Shown piece after piece: positions 41,989 to 50,771 of a stretch of DNA of 64,000 nt (the stretch's first letter is position 1; every line of letters starts with the position of its first letter). This DNA is from Pyxidicoccus trucidator. GTDB taxonomy: Bacteria; Myxococcota; Myxococcia; Myxococcales; Myxococcaceae. Below the pieces are notes generated by a model. The model was not told the origin of the DNA. It saw nothing but the letters and a program-made list of their open reading frames with translations, and ran no database searches. The stretch lies in the NCBI RefSeq assembly GCF_010894435.1, contig NZ_JAAIXZ010000008.1:248001-312000 (forward strand), read 5' to 3'. Made by a program: the position numbers and the translations under genes.

Positions 41989-43437
41989 TCAGCCAGGGGG
42001 CATGTTCCACTCGACGCGCTCGTAGGCGAGCGTGGCCCCCCTCATCTGGCGCACGAGGTCCTCGTCGAGGCGGTACCGCGAGTGGATGCGGAGCGCCCGG
42101 GTGCCGAAGCACGTCATCTGGCTCAAGACCCGCATGAGGCGCACCGCACCCGTATCGTTCACCACGGTGGCCTCGACAGGCACTTCCGCCGAGGGCACCG
42201 CCGTGAGCGACCAGCTATCCGGGCTCAAGACATCGAAACGCTCCAGGCGCGGGGCCAGCGGAGAGTCTGCGCACAGCAGCACTTCATCCCCCCGCTGGCT
42301 GCACACGAGCTCGAGGTGGACCAGGTGCGGCAACGAAGCCAGTGAGCGGAACAGCCCCTCCGGCTCGCGATGGGGGCCGACGCACAGCTCGAGCCTGCGC
42401 ACCGGCAGCGGATATTGGCCCAGTCTGCTGGCCATGTCGGGAGGCACCTGCCACAGCACCGTGACGCCGCTCAGGTGTGGGTGCGCGAGCCAGTCCGCGG
42501 CCTCGTCGGCCCCCGTCCAGCACCAATCCATCTCCCGCATGGTGCGCCAGAAGGGCCCGGGTGGCGGCAGGCGCTGCCAGGGCTGCACCATCATCCGGAC
42601 GGCATGCGGGAAGCCGCGCTCGAACCAGGTATCCCCCGGCACGACGCCGGGGCCCAGCATGCCCTCCCACGTGGCCCGGTGCTCCTTGAGCACCTCTTCG
42701 ATACGCGTTTCGTCAGGCCGAGGAGCGCACTGCAGGGAGATGAGCTCTCCCTGCGGGTCCCCCAGCTCGAGCAGGTGGTCCGCCAGCACCAGCCGTGCAC
42801 CGTCATCGTCCGGGGAGTCGAGGACGCGGGCCAGGAGTGCCTCCCGAAGCCCTCTGCTCCAGGCCAGGATTTCCGCACGCCTCGCGATGGCCTCCTCCAA
42901 CTCCCCACACAGGGCGGAGGCCTCCGCCTCCAGCGTCGGTACAGGCTGCTCGGCGAGGAACTCGATGACGGTTTCGAGCTTGAACTCAAGCGGGCTTCCA
43001 CGAGGCAAGCTCGCGTGCACCGCACGCAGTGGGTCGAGGGTGCGCGGGTCCTTCACATGGCCCAGGACATTGAGGAGCCGGCGGCCGACCCCCGGCACCT
43101 GGGCGATGGGCAGTGCCGCGAGCTGCAGCAGCGCGGGGATGAGCCGGGGGTCGGCGGGCCCGCCCAGGAGCGCGTCGAGCGCGCGGGCCACGCTCCGTGC
43201 GTCCTCGGGGCCCGCATTCTTCGCGAGCGCTTCGAATTTTCGCGACTGGCCGAGCCGGCCCACGTGCGGGGCGTCTCCGGCGTCGGCCAGCTCGGATAGC
43301 TGCTCGGCGAGTAGGGCGATACGCTCGGCGTGCGTCTTCTCCCAGGCCTCCAGTAGCCGCTGGAGCACCTCCGCGTACGCATGGCGCTCGAAGGCCTCCC
43401 TCGCGCGCTCAAGCAGCCCGGCCACGGTGTCGCTCAC
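41989..43437 (-). CDS. TIGR02996 repeat-companion domain protein
   Basis: Cytoplasmic protein of about 482 residues. Residues 1-220 are helical. Around residues 230-275 lies EALLARVLDSPDDDGARLVLADHLLELGDPQGELISLQ, a clear repeat-companion (TIGR02996) domain, which in myxobacteria and Planctomycetes usually accompanies leucine-rich-like repeats. The C-terminal 200 residues have repeat-like strands (VRRLELCVGPHREP, LVHLELVCSQRGDEVLL). The GTG at 43437 (VSDTVAGLLERAREAFERH) is preferred; a further upstream opening adds Arg/Gly-rich sequence. A remnant of a paralogue's end lies just upstream. Function unknown. Confidence 0.7.
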   Translation of the reverse strand: MSDTVAGLLERAREAFERHAYAEVLQRLLEAWEKTHAERIALLAEQLSELADAGDAPHVGRLGQSRKFEALAKNAGPEDARSVARALDALLGGPADPRLIPALLQLAALPIAQVPGVGRRLLNVLGHVKDPRTLDPLRAVHASLPRGSPLEFKLETVIEFLAEQPVPTLEAEASALCGELEEAIARRAEILAWSRGLREALLARVLDSPDDDGARLVLADHLLELGDPQGELISLQCAPRPDETRIEEVLKEHRATWEGMLGPGVVPGDTWFERGFPHAVRMMVQPWQRLPPPGPFWRTMREMDWCWTGADEAADWLAHPHLSGVTVLWQVPPDMASRLGQYPLPVRRLELCVGPHREPEGLFRSLASLPHLVHLELVCSQRGDEVLLCADSPLAPRLERFDVLSPDSWSLTAVPSAEVPVEATVVNDTGAVRLMRVLSQMTCFGTRALRIHSRYRLDEDLVRQMRGATLAYERVEWNMPPG

Positions 43438-43447
43438 GCCCGGCAGT

Positions 43448-43503
43448 CTACCCTGAGAGCCACTCCACCTTCTCGTAGGCGAACGCCCTCCGCGTCTGAC
43501 GCC
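43448..43503 (-). pseudogene. C-terminal remnant of a second TIGR02996 paralogue
   Basis: On the minus strand this reads RRQTRRAFAYEKVEWLSG and a stop, matching RQMRGATLAYERVEW at the end of the intact gene. A stop codon about six codons further upstream closes the frame, so only the last roughly 20 codons survive. It points to a former tandem pair. Confidence 0.6.
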
Positions 43504-43802
43504 GCTCCGGTTGCAGTCAGAGTTCCTGGCCGCCTCGTTGAAGCCTGCTCGGCCGGGAGTGGGCGAAACGCTGAGCATTCAACGATTCACCTTCCGGGAG
43601 CATCCGTGGGCCATGGAAGGTTTCAGCGTCGGCGGTGACATGCCGATGTGGCCGTATCGATACTGAGATGCTGTAACAACTGACCACACAACCGTATAGC
43701 CACAATCCACGAAGTGGCTCTCCACGATAGCGAAGGCCCCGCGAATGGTTGCACATAGGCTGCGGAGTCCGGCCGGTGGGCTCCATCACCCTGGAGAACA
43801 AC
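43504..43802. other. Gene-free stretch before the small lipoprotein gene
   Basis: About 300 bases with noticeably lower GC than the surroundings (for example ACAACTGACCACACAACC near 43676) and no convincing coding frame. It probably holds the promoter of the lipoprotein gene at 43803. I see no repeat or RNA gene in it. Confidence 0.4.
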
Positions 43803-44153
43803 ATGAAGACGCTATCGTTGGTTGTGGCGGCGGGGCTGGCGCTGGGGCTGCTCGCGGGTTGCGGTCCGGAGGACGCCCAGCCCGTCGAGGCGGAGGCAAC
43901 GCAGGGGCCTCGTTACGTCGCCACCCGTGCGGACGGGAGCCTCGTGACGATTCGGGATGCCACGGGAGAGAACCTGGTGAGCGCCCAGGCCATCGACGGT
44001 GAGCGGACCGTCAACGCCGACGGCTGCTGGGTGACGCTCCAGTGGTGCTCGGAGCCGGGCACCGGGGATGCCGTCTGCACCCAGAATGGCCAGTGCACGC
44101 TCCAGCAGTTCGTCAGCGCCTGCCTGTCGCTGATTGACGACATCTGCGGGTAG
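43803..44153 (+). CDS. Small Cys-rich lipoprotein
   Basis: Protein of 116 residues: MKTLSLVVAAGLALGLLAGCGPEDAQP, a lipoprotein signal with LAGC and Cys20 (Gly at +2). The mature part has six Cys in its last 45 residues (CWVTLQWC, VCTQNGQCTLQQFVSAC, DIC). GGAG nine bases before ATG 43803 is a fair ribosome-binding site. A strong hairpin follows the gene. Not recognised. Confidence 0.7.
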   Translation: MKTLSLVVAAGLALGLLAGCGPEDAQPVEAEATQGPRYVATRADGSLVTIRDATGENLVSAQAIDGERTVNADGCWVTLQWCSEPGTGDAVCTQNGQCTLQQFVSACLSLIDDICG

Positions 44154-44191
44154 CCGTCACCGCCGCCACTGAGCGGGAGGCTCACGCAGTG

Positions 44192-44225
44192 GAGCCCGGC
44201 CCCGGGAGTTTCGAGGGCCGGGCTC
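44192..44225 (+). terminator. Bidirectional hairpin terminator
   Basis: GAGCCCGGCCC (44192-44202) and GGGCCGGGCTC (44215-44225) are perfect 11-bp complements with a 12-base loop, located between two convergent genes. No T-tract follows, as is usual in this genome. Confidence 0.7.
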
Positions 44226-44235
44226 GGAGACGGCG

Positions 44236-45888
44236 CTACCCCGCCGAGCTCGCCACGGGGTTCTTCACCAGGTGCTCGCCGTGCTCCTCGCGGAGCTTCG
44301 TCTTGAGGAACTTGCCCGTGGACGTGCGCGGAATCTGCTGCAGGAACAGGTAGTCATCCGGCATCCAGAACTTCGTGAATTGCTTCGCCAGGTGGGCCGC
44401 CAGCTCCTCCTTCGTGGCCGTCTGCCCCGGCTTCAGCACCACCGCCGCCAGCGGGCGCTCGTCCCACTTCGGGTGCCTGCCGGCGAACACCGCCGCCTCC
44501 AGCACCGCCGGGTGCGCCATCAGCGCGTTCTCCAGCGCCACCGACGAAATCCACTCGCCGCCCGACTTGATGACGTCCTTGCTCCGGTCGCAGATGCGCA
44601 CGTAGCCGTCCTTGTCGAGCGTCACCACGTCGCCCGTCTTGAACCAGCCGTCCGCCGTGAAGCGGTCCGGGCCCTCGCCGCCGAAGTACGAGGCCGCCAC
44701 CCACGGCCCCCGCACCTCCAGCTCGCCCATCGTCTCCCCGTCCCACGGGAGCTGCTTCCCCTCGTCGCTCGTCACCCGCGTCTCCACGAAGGGCAGCGCG
44801 AAGCCCTGCGACGCCCGCGCTCCGAGCTGCGCGTCCGGGCTCGCGCTCCTCAGCTCGCCCTTCAGCTTCGCCATCGTCCCCACGGGGCTCATCTCCGTCA
44901 TGCCCCAGGCGTGCACCACCTCCAGCCCGTGCCGCTGCTTGAAGCCGTCAATCAGCGACGGCGGCGCCGCCGAGCCTCCAATCAACATGGAGCGGATGGA
45001 ACTCAAGTCCCACTGCTTCGGCGCCGCGTCCAGCATCGCCAGGATGCCCAGCCAGATGGTGGGCACGCCGCCCGCCACCGTCACCTTCGTCTCCGCCATC
45101 AGCTCCACCAGCGACTGCGGGTCCAGGTGCGGCCCCGGAAACACCAGCTTCGCCCCCGTGAGGATGGCGTCGAAGGGCAGGCCCCACGCCGCCGCGTGGA
45201 ACATGGGCACCACCGGCAGCACCGTGTCCGCCTCGCGCATGCCCGTCGCATCCGGCAGACAACACACCAGCGTGTGCGTGACGATGGAGCGGTGGCTGTA
45301 CAGCACGCCCTTCGGGTTGCCCGTCGTCCCCGACGTGTAGCAGAGCATCGCCGCCGTGTTCTCATCCAGCTTCGGAAAGTCGAACGCGTCCGACTCCGCC
45401 GCCAGCAGCTTCTCGTAGTCCAGCTTCCCCTCCGGCGCCGGCCCGGCGTCCGGCACCACGATGACGTGGCGGATTCCGGGCACCGCGTCCGCGAACTTCT
45501 CGAACAGCGGCAGCAGCGAGCGGTCCACCACCAGCACCGTGTCCTCCGCGTGCCGGGCGATGTAGCCCAAATCGTTCGGGTGCAGGCGCAGGTTCAGCGT
45601 GTGCACCACCGCGCCCATGGCGGGCACGCCGAAGTACAGCTCCAGGTGCCGGTAGTGGTTCCAGCTCAGCGTGGCCACCCTGTCGTCAGCCTTCACCCCC
45701 AGCCGCGTCAGCGCGTTCGCCAGCCGGCACGTGCGCTTGTAGAAGTCCGCGTACGTGTAGCGGTGCAGCGACTTGTCGGGGTTGCGGCTGACAATCTCCG
45801 AGCGCGGGTAGTACGTGCGCGCGCGCTCGAGCAGGTGGGTCAGCGTGAGCGGGAAGTCCATCATCCGTCCGGCGAGCATCGGCACCAT
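44236..45888 (-). CDS. Long/medium-chain acyl-CoA synthetase (ANL superfamily)
   Basis: Enzyme of 550 residues that activates a fatty acid to acyl-CoA through acyl-AMP. Signatures: AMP-binding P-loop MLCYTSGTTGNPKGVLYSHRS near 186-206, VVHAWGMTEMSP near 330 (A5), GWFKTGDVVTLDKDGYVRICDRSKDVIKSGGEWIS near 424-458 (A7/A8, hinge Asp and gate), and Lys in PRTSTGKFLKTKLRE near 525 (A10). Closest in pattern to medium-chain FadD-like ligases (FadD3/AlkK type). No partner beta-oxidation genes are adjacent. Chain-length preference cannot be read from the sequence. Confidence 0.92.
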   Translation of the reverse strand: MVPMLAGRMMDFPLTLTHLLERARTYYPRSEIVSRNPDKSLHRYTYADFYKRTCRLANALTRLGVKADDRVATLSWNHYRHLELYFGVPAMGAVVHTLNLRLHPNDLGYIARHAEDTVLVVDRSLLPLFEKFADAVPGIRHVIVVPDAGPAPEGKLDYEKLLAAESDAFDFPKLDENTAAMLCYTSGTTGNPKGVLYSHRSIVTHTLVCCLPDATGMREADTVLPVVPMFHAAAWGLPFDAILTGAKLVFPGPHLDPQSLVELMAETKVTVAGGVPTIWLGILAMLDAAPKQWDLSSIRSMLIGGSAAPPSLIDGFKQRHGLEVVHAWGMTEMSPVGTMAKLKGELRSASPDAQLGARASQGFALPFVETRVTSDEGKQLPWDGETMGELEVRGPWVAASYFGGEGPDRFTADGWFKTGDVVTLDKDGYVRICDRSKDVIKSGGEWISSVALENALMAHPAVLEAAVFAGRHPKWDERPLAAVVLKPGQTATKEELAAHLAKQFTKFWMPDDYLFLQQIPRTSTGKFLKTKLREEHGEHLVKNPVASSAG

Positions 45889-45971
45889 CCCTGTGTCGTG
45901 AGGGGAAGGGCACCGATGCTACCGGAACGACGGGCCCCTGTTTCAGGGGCGCCGCCTCATACCGCGCGGCG

Positions 45972-47009
45972 TCAGCCGAAGAACACCTGCGCCACCTCGA
46001 AGAACTCCTTGGGCACCTTCTTCAGCTCGCGGGTGGCGTCCGCCAGGTCCACGGAGATGATGTCGTTGCCCTTGAGCGCGGCCATCTTCCCGAACTCGCC
46101 CCGGGCCACCATGTCGCAGGCGTGGACGCCGTAGCGCGTGGCCAGCACCCGGTCATGCGGCGTGGGCGCGCCGCCGCGCTGGATGTGGCCCAGCACCGAC
46201 ACGCGCGTCTCGAAGCCGGTGCGCCGCTCGATTTCCTGCGCGACGATGTTGCCCACGCCGCCCAGGCGCGGCCGGCCCGCCTCGTCCAGCGCCCCGGTGG
46301 TGACCAGGTGCTCGCTCTGGTCCGGGGACGTCTTGATGCGCGTGCCCTCCGCCACCACGACGATGGAGAAGGTGCGCCCACCCGCGTGGCGGCGCTGGAT
46401 GTGCTCGGCCACGTTCGGCAGGTCCGCCGGAATCTCCGGCACCAGGATGACGTCCGCGCCGCCGGCGATGCCCGCGTAGGTGGCAATCCAGCCCACGTGC
46501 CGCCCCATCACCTCGCAGACGATGACGCGCTTGTGGGACTCGGCGGTGGAGTGCAGCCGGTCGATGGCCTCCGTCGCGATTTCCACCGCCGTGTCGAACC
46601 CGAAGGTGAAGTCCGTGGCGTTGATGTCGTTGTCGATGGTCTTCGGCACGCCGACGATGCGCAGCCCCTCCTGGGACATGCGCGTGGCGGCGGACAGCGT
46701 GCCCTCGCCGCCGATGGCGATGATGGCGTGGATGCCGTTGCGCTCCACGGCGCGCTTCACGCGCTCCAGCCCGTTCTCCACCTTGAAGGGGTTGACGCGC
46801 GAGGTACCAAGGATGGTGCCTCCGCGGTGGAGGATGCCCGAGGTTGTTTCACGCGTGAGGCGGAAGTGGTTGTCCTCCAGCAACCCCTTCCAGCCATCCC
46901 GGAGGCCCATCATCTCGAAGCCGTGCTCGGCGGCACGGCGGACGACGGCGCGGATGACGGCGTTGAGACCGGGGCAGTCACCCCCACCAGTGAGTACGGC
47001 GACTTTCAT
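45972..47009 (-). CDS. pfkA: 6-phosphofructokinase
   Basis: Glycolytic enzyme of 345 residues. Signatures: MKVAVLTGGGDCPGLNAVIRAVV, HRGGTILGTSR (active-site loop), IAIGGEGTLSAA near 95-106, VPKTIDNDINATDFTFGFDTA near 121 with catalytic Asp, CEVMGRHVGWIATYAGIA, VVAEGTR, and LGHIQRGGAPTPHDR. GGEGT keeps Gly where PPi-dependent enzymes have Asp, which favours ATP, while PKTIDND carries the Lys seen in PPi-type and group III enzymes. The phosphoryl donor is therefore likely ATP but deserves a test. No kinase gene is adjacent. Confidence 0.93.
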   Translation of the reverse strand: MKVAVLTGGGDCPGLNAVIRAVVRRAAEHGFEMMGLRDGWKGLLEDNHFRLTRETTSGILHRGGTILGTSRVNPFKVENGLERVKRAVERNGIHAIIAIGGEGTLSAATRMSQEGLRIVGVPKTIDNDINATDFTFGFDTAVEIATEAIDRLHSTAESHKRVIVCEVMGRHVGWIATYAGIAGGADVILVPEIPADLPNVAEHIQRRHAGGRTFSIVVVAEGTRIKTSPDQSEHLVTTGALDEAGRPRLGGVGNIVAQEIERRTGFETRVSVLGHIQRGGAPTPHDRVLATRYGVHACDMVARGEFGKMAALKGNDIISVDLADATRELKKVPKEFFEVAQVFFG

Positions 47010-47376
47010 ATGGGAATGTTCTATCGCGCCTCGGGCCGGACGGAACCCCTCATGTGAGCCCGGGCGCTCACCGGGGGACCTTTCGTCCCTCCCAGAACAC
47101 GGCCGGACAGCCCGCCTGGAGAGGGTGGCCTCGTCTCGAAGCGGCCGATGAACCGCCCGCCCACTTCGCCCGGGCCAGCAGGGAGGCCGACAGCCCCCTG
47201 GCCCGGGCCGGACGGGGACACCGCCCGGGGAATGGGCTCGAAGCGGGTCAACCCTCCGCTCCTGGACGTGGGAGCGCTTCCGCCGCCTTGAAGTGAACGG
47301 CGCGGCCACTCCGGGCTCGCGTGCCCGCCGGGCCTCCCTATGCTCGCGCGCCCTCTCTTCGCATGGGCCCTCTTCC
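47010..47376. other. Intergenic stretch between divergent pfkA and nagB-like genes
   Basis: About 370 bases of high GC with no convincing gene. It must carry both promoters. An in-frame ATG at 47293 could extend the NagB-like protein by 28 residues, but that leader (rich in Arg, Ser and Ala) has no counterpart in the family. Confidence 0.5.
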
Positions 47377-48108
47377 TTGAAACTCCGCGTCTTCGACTCC
47401 GAGCAGGATGCCGCCTCCGCCTGCGCGGCCCACCTCGCCGAGGCCGTGAGGGCGCGGCCCTCAGCCGTGCTGGGACTGCCCACGGGCCGCACGCCGCTCA
47501 ACGTCTACCGGGAGCTGGTGGCCCTGGCCTCGCGCGGCGCGCTGGACCTGTCGCGCGCCAGCACCTTCAACCTGGACGAGTTCTTCGGAATCCCACCCGA
47601 CGACGCGGGCAGCTTCCGCTCGTACATGGAGCGGCACTTCTTCCAGCACGTCAACCTGCCGCGCGAGCACATCCACTTCCTCGACGGCAGCGCGCAGGAC
47701 GCGGACGCTGAGTGCGCCCGCTACGACGCGGAGCTGGCCGCCGCGGGAGGGCTGGACCTCGTACTGCTGGGCATCGGCGGCAATGGACACATCGCCTTCA
47801 ACGAGCCCGGAGACAGCCTGCTGGCGCCCTGCCACCGCGTGCGGCTGGGACGCGAGACGCGACAGGCCAATGCCGCCCTCTTCGGAGATGACGCGACACG
47901 GGTGCCCCTGGAGGCCCTCACCCTGGGCATGGCCGCCATCCTCCAGGCGCGGCGCGTGGTGCTGCTCGCGTTCGGTGAAGGTAAGGCGGGGGCGGTGTCC
48001 GCCATGGTGCGCGGGCCCGTGACACCGCGCTGCCCCGCGTCCTTCCTGCAGCTCCACCGTGACGTGGAAGTCTGGTTGGACCCGATGGCCAGTCAACAAA
48101 CGCAATGA
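47377..48108 (+). CDS. nagB: Glucosamine-6-phosphate deaminase (NagB-like)
   Basis: Protein of 243 residues from a TTG at 47377, giving MKLRVFDSEQDAASACAAHLAEAV, the usual NagB start. Signatures: VLGLPTGRTPLNVYRELV near 31, ASTFNLDEFFGI near 61 (catalytic Asp), and DLVLLGIGGNGHIAFNEPG near 127-145 with the catalytic His of the NagB signature. It converts glucosamine-6-phosphate to fructose-6-phosphate plus ammonia, which would feed the phosphofructokinase encoded divergently next door. The ribosome-binding site before the TTG is weak, so the start is the least certain point. Confidence 0.87.
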   Translation: MKLRVFDSEQDAASACAAHLAEAVRARPSAVLGLPTGRTPLNVYRELVALASRGALDLSRASTFNLDEFFGIPPDDAGSFRSYMERHFFQHVNLPREHIHFLDGSAQDADAECARYDAELAAAGGLDLVLLGIGGNGHIAFNEPGDSLLAPCHRVRLGRETRQANAALFGDDATRVPLEALTLGMAAILQARRVVLLAFGEGKAGAVSAMVRGPVTPRCPASFLQLHRDVEVWLDPMASQQTQ

Positions 48109-48118
48109 TTGGTTGACA
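48092..48118 (+). promoter_or_regulatory. Candidate promoter/operator of the contractile injection operon
   Basis: TTGACA (48113-48118) is a perfect -35 hexamer overlapping an inverted repeat GTCAAC (48092-48097) / GTTGAC (48112-48117). A matching -10 is weak. It lies at the end of nagB, about 40 bases before the first gene of the tail operon. Confidence 0.35.
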
Positions 48119-48156
48119 TTAGAAGGCATTCGGCGTGACGTCTTCACGGGGGGTGC

Positions 48157-49116
48157 GTGGTGGATTACGTCGACTACACGCTCGTACGTCTGGCGGCGGA
48201 GGCCTCTCGGGCCGCGCTGTTCGACCAGACGTCCCTCGAGCAGGTGCTCTTCGCCGCCTACGACGCGGAGGCGATGACGCTCGGCGGTCCCTACAGCCCT
48301 GTCTTCGAGCAGTTCTTCATCGGCCTGTCCGTGCCCCGCCGCGCCCTCGTGGAAGGCGCCTGGGGACCCTCCACGTACCTGGAGCGACACGAGGCGCGCT
48401 TCACGCTCGAAGGCCTGGGCGCGGACAGCGTGCGGGTGGATGCGCTCTGGCGTGGCGCCATCATCGCCCGGGCCTCGCTGGCCACGGCCACCCTCAACCA
48501 CGTCGTCAGCCGCTGGCCCGACACCGAGGGCATCGACGCCGCGATTGTCGCCGCGCTCGGCGCGCTGCCGGAGTCTCCGGCGGTGCTGGAGGCGGAGCGC
48601 CGCTCGCGGTTCCTCGCCCGCCTGCGCGCCGGCTTCCGCCAGCCCGAGGCGCTCTCCGAAGCCTGGCTGGACGAGTGGCTCGCGCGGACGGGCACCGCGT
48701 CCGTGGGCGAGCTGCTGGCGCGCATGCGGGGGCAGACGGCCACGGGGACCTTCCAGCTGGGCTTCTCCGCGCCCGGCGCCGAGACGGCCTCGCCCCGGGC
48801 CCTGTCCGTGGCCGCGGCGCTCCTCATCCGGGGCGCGCCGCTGTCCGTGGCGCAGTTGCTCGCCGACAGCAAGCGGGTGCGCGAGCACCTGGAGCAGCTC
48901 GGGGTGGAGCGGCCGAAGACTCCCAGGTCCGAGGAGCGCCACGCGCTGGTCGTCATCTGGGTGGTGCCGGACACGACGTTCGATGACGCGGGCTGGCCCG
49001 GGGGCGAGGACCCCGGCCTGGACACCGCGACCCGCCGCCAGCGCCGCCGCACCACCGCGGGCGTGTGGCTGGCACGTGAGGGAATCGGGCTGGTCGTCAC
49101 GCCCGCCAACAGCTAA
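48157..49116 (+). CDS. First gene of the tail-like operon, function unknown
   Basis: Protein of 319 residues starting GTG GTG (MVDYVDYTLVRLAAEASRAALF). No signal peptide. It is rich in Ala, Leu and Arg and mostly helical in its middle (about 150-270), with a Trp-rich beta segment VVIWVVPDTTFDDAGWPGGED near 268. Eighteen bases separate it from the sheath gene, so it is in the operon. Similar-sized proteins often head tail clusters as assembly or terminator/cap factors, but I do not recognise the family. Confidence 0.55.
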   Translation: MVDYVDYTLVRLAAEASRAALFDQTSLEQVLFAAYDAEAMTLGGPYSPVFEQFFIGLSVPRRALVEGAWGPSTYLERHEARFTLEGLGADSVRVDALWRGAIIARASLATATLNHVVSRWPDTEGIDAAIVAALGALPESPAVLEAERRSRFLARLRAGFRQPEALSEAWLDEWLARTGTASVGELLARMRGQTATGTFQLGFSAPGAETASPRALSVAAALLIRGAPLSVAQLLADSKRVREHLEQLGVERPKTPRSEERHALVVIWVVPDTTFDDAGWPGGEDPGLDTATRRQRRRTTAGVWLAREGIGLVVTPANS

Positions 49117-49133
49117 CGCGAGAGGAGGGATGT

Positions 49134-50279
49134 ATGCCCCCAGTGGTCGCAGCCTATCCATTCATCGACGTGGTCATCGACACGTCGGCGCTCCAGCCCG
49201 TGGCGCAGCGCTCACCCGGAGTCATCGCCGTGGTGGGCATCGCCGCCACGGGCACCGCGGCGGCAAACTCCCCCCGGCAGGTGGACACGCTGGCCGATGC
49301 CACGGCCCTGTTCGGCGCCGGCACCCCGCTGACGAAGTCGCTCACGCTGGCGCTCCTGCAGGACCCCAAGCCGTCCCGCATCTACGGCGTCAAGGTGGGC
49401 GGCACCGGCACCGACGCGGAGTACCAGGCGGCGCTGGACAGCCTCAACGGCGCGGATGACGTCAACTTCGTGTCGCTGGCGAGCGTCACCGCCGTCGCCA
49501 CCCTGGGGCTGCTGAAGACGCACGCGGAGAACAACTCGGCCGCCGGGCAGAAGCGCATCGGCGTGGCCATGGTGGACCCCCTCACCGCGCGCACGCCCAC
49601 CTACGTGGCCGACGTGACGACGCCCCGCGAGCCCCTGCGCTCCAGCAGCAGCCGCATGGTGCTGGTGGCGGCCCGTGGCGCGGTGGCGGACGGCAGCGGC
49701 CCGGCGGACGTGGCCACCGCGGCCATGGCGGCCATGGCGGGCTTCGCGCCCTCCACCTCCATCCTCCTCAAGCGGGTGCGCGGCATCTCCATCCCCGTGG
49801 AGGCGCAGTTCAGCTCCACCGAAATCAAGGGCCTGTCCGAGAAGGAAATCATCCCCATCATCCAGCCGGCGCTCATCGTCGGCGGGGGCTTCTACTTCGG
49901 CGAGGGCCGCACCTTCACCAGCGACGCCACCCAGCTCTACGTGGACCTGGTGCGCACGCTGGACGACATCGACTTCCGGCTCAAGGCCGGGCTGGTGGGG
50001 CTGGTGGGCGAGGCGCGCATCAGCCGCGCGGGCCTCACCCTCATCAAGTCCACCGTGGAGGGCATCCTCGGGCCGCTCAAGCGCGGGGCCGTCATCGACG
50101 AGTTCAGCGTCTCCATCCCCGTGCTGGACGTGCTCGCGATTCCGGAGAGCGCGCGCACGTCCGCGGACAACAACATCGTCACCACCGCGCGCGCCAACCG
50201 CAGCGTGGACATGGTGGTGAGCGTCACCTACGGCCCGGCCGTGCACCGGCTGCGCGTGACGCTCCAGCCCAAGTTCTGA
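49134..50279 (+). CDS. Contractile tail sheath protein
   Basis: Protein of 381 residues, preceded by a strong SD (AGAGGAGG). Sheath signatures: the N-terminal extended arm, PGVIAVVGIAATGTAA near 28 followed by ADATALFGAGTPLTKSL, the domain with TARTPTYVADVTTPREPLRSSSSRMVLVAARG, and a C-terminal core RTLDDIDFRLKAGLVGLVGEARISRAGLTLIKSTVEGILGPLKRGAVIDEF typical of phage and eCIS sheaths, ending in strands that exchange with neighbours (VDMVVSVTYGPAVHRLRVTLQPKF). Its size is that of eCIS or T6-type sheath cores, lacking the large outer domains of phage T4. It drives contraction of the particle. Confidence 0.85.
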   Translation: MPPVVAAYPFIDVVIDTSALQPVAQRSPGVIAVVGIAATGTAAANSPRQVDTLADATALFGAGTPLTKSLTLALLQDPKPSRIYGVKVGGTGTDAEYQAALDSLNGADDVNFVSLASVTAVATLGLLKTHAENNSAAGQKRIGVAMVDPLTARTPTYVADVTTPREPLRSSSSRMVLVAARGAVADGSGPADVATAAMAAMAGFAPSTSILLKRVRGISIPVEAQFSSTEIKGLSEKEIIPIIQPALIVGGGFYFGEGRTFTSDATQLYVDLVRTLDDIDFRLKAGLVGLVGEARISRAGLTLIKSTVEGILGPLKRGAVIDEFSVSIPVLDVLAIPESARTSADNNIVTTARANRSVDMVVSVTYGPAVHRLRVTLQPKF

Positions 50280-50316
50280 AAGTGCCCCACGAGATTGAGA
50301 AGAGAGGAACGAGCCG

Positions 50317-50760
50317 ATGGAAAAGCCCGTGGACTGGAGGACGCGCCTCGCCGTCACCTACGTGGACGAGGACGGCAAGCGCGTGGACATCACCCCGATT
50401 GACTCCTTCACGCCGACGTTCAGCCTGAATGCGGAGGTACACCACTCCATCGAGCGCACCCACGTGGGGGCCATCTTCACGCCCAGCGGGATTACGTTCT
50501 CCATGAACGTGAAGGCCATTGGAGACGTGGCCGCGCAGCTCACCGCGCTGGCCATGTCGGGCAAGCGCTTCGACATCACCCTGCACGAGCACTCGGGCAC
50601 GGACTGGTCCTTCAAGCGGGTGGTGCTGCGCGAGTGCCTCATCACCAGCGCGTCGCCGTCCAACGCCACCGTCTCCGGCGCTCCGGCGGCCACGTTCTCC
50701 GGCTTCAGCCTCCAGGCGAGCATGGAGCCGAAGCAGGGTGCCGGGGTGGAAATCCCCTAG
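50317..50760 (+). CDS. Tail tube protein
   Basis: Protein of 147 residues, beta-rich: SFTPTFSLNAEVHHSIERTHVGAIFTPSGITFSMNVKAIGDVAAQLTALAMSGKRFDITLHE, then VVLRECLITSASPSNATVSGAPAATFSGFSLQASMEP. Size, position directly after the sheath gene and the two-sheet pattern fit the inner tube subunit of contractile tails, which stacks as hexameric rings. Function follows from context as much as from sequence. Confidence 0.7.
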   Translation: MEKPVDWRTRLAVTYVDEDGKRVDITPIDSFTPTFSLNAEVHHSIERTHVGAIFTPSGITFSMNVKAIGDVAAQLTALAMSGKRFDITLHEHSGTDWSFKRVVLRECLITSASPSNATVSGAPAATFSGFSLQASMEPKQGAGVEIP

Positions 50761-50771
50761 GGAGGTCGTGA

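Noticed and set aside
43438-43578. Upstream extension of the TIGR02996 protein by 47 codons
   Set aside because: The added residues are Arg/Gly/Ser-rich and cover the paralogue remnant in another frame; the GTG at 43437 gives a normal start.
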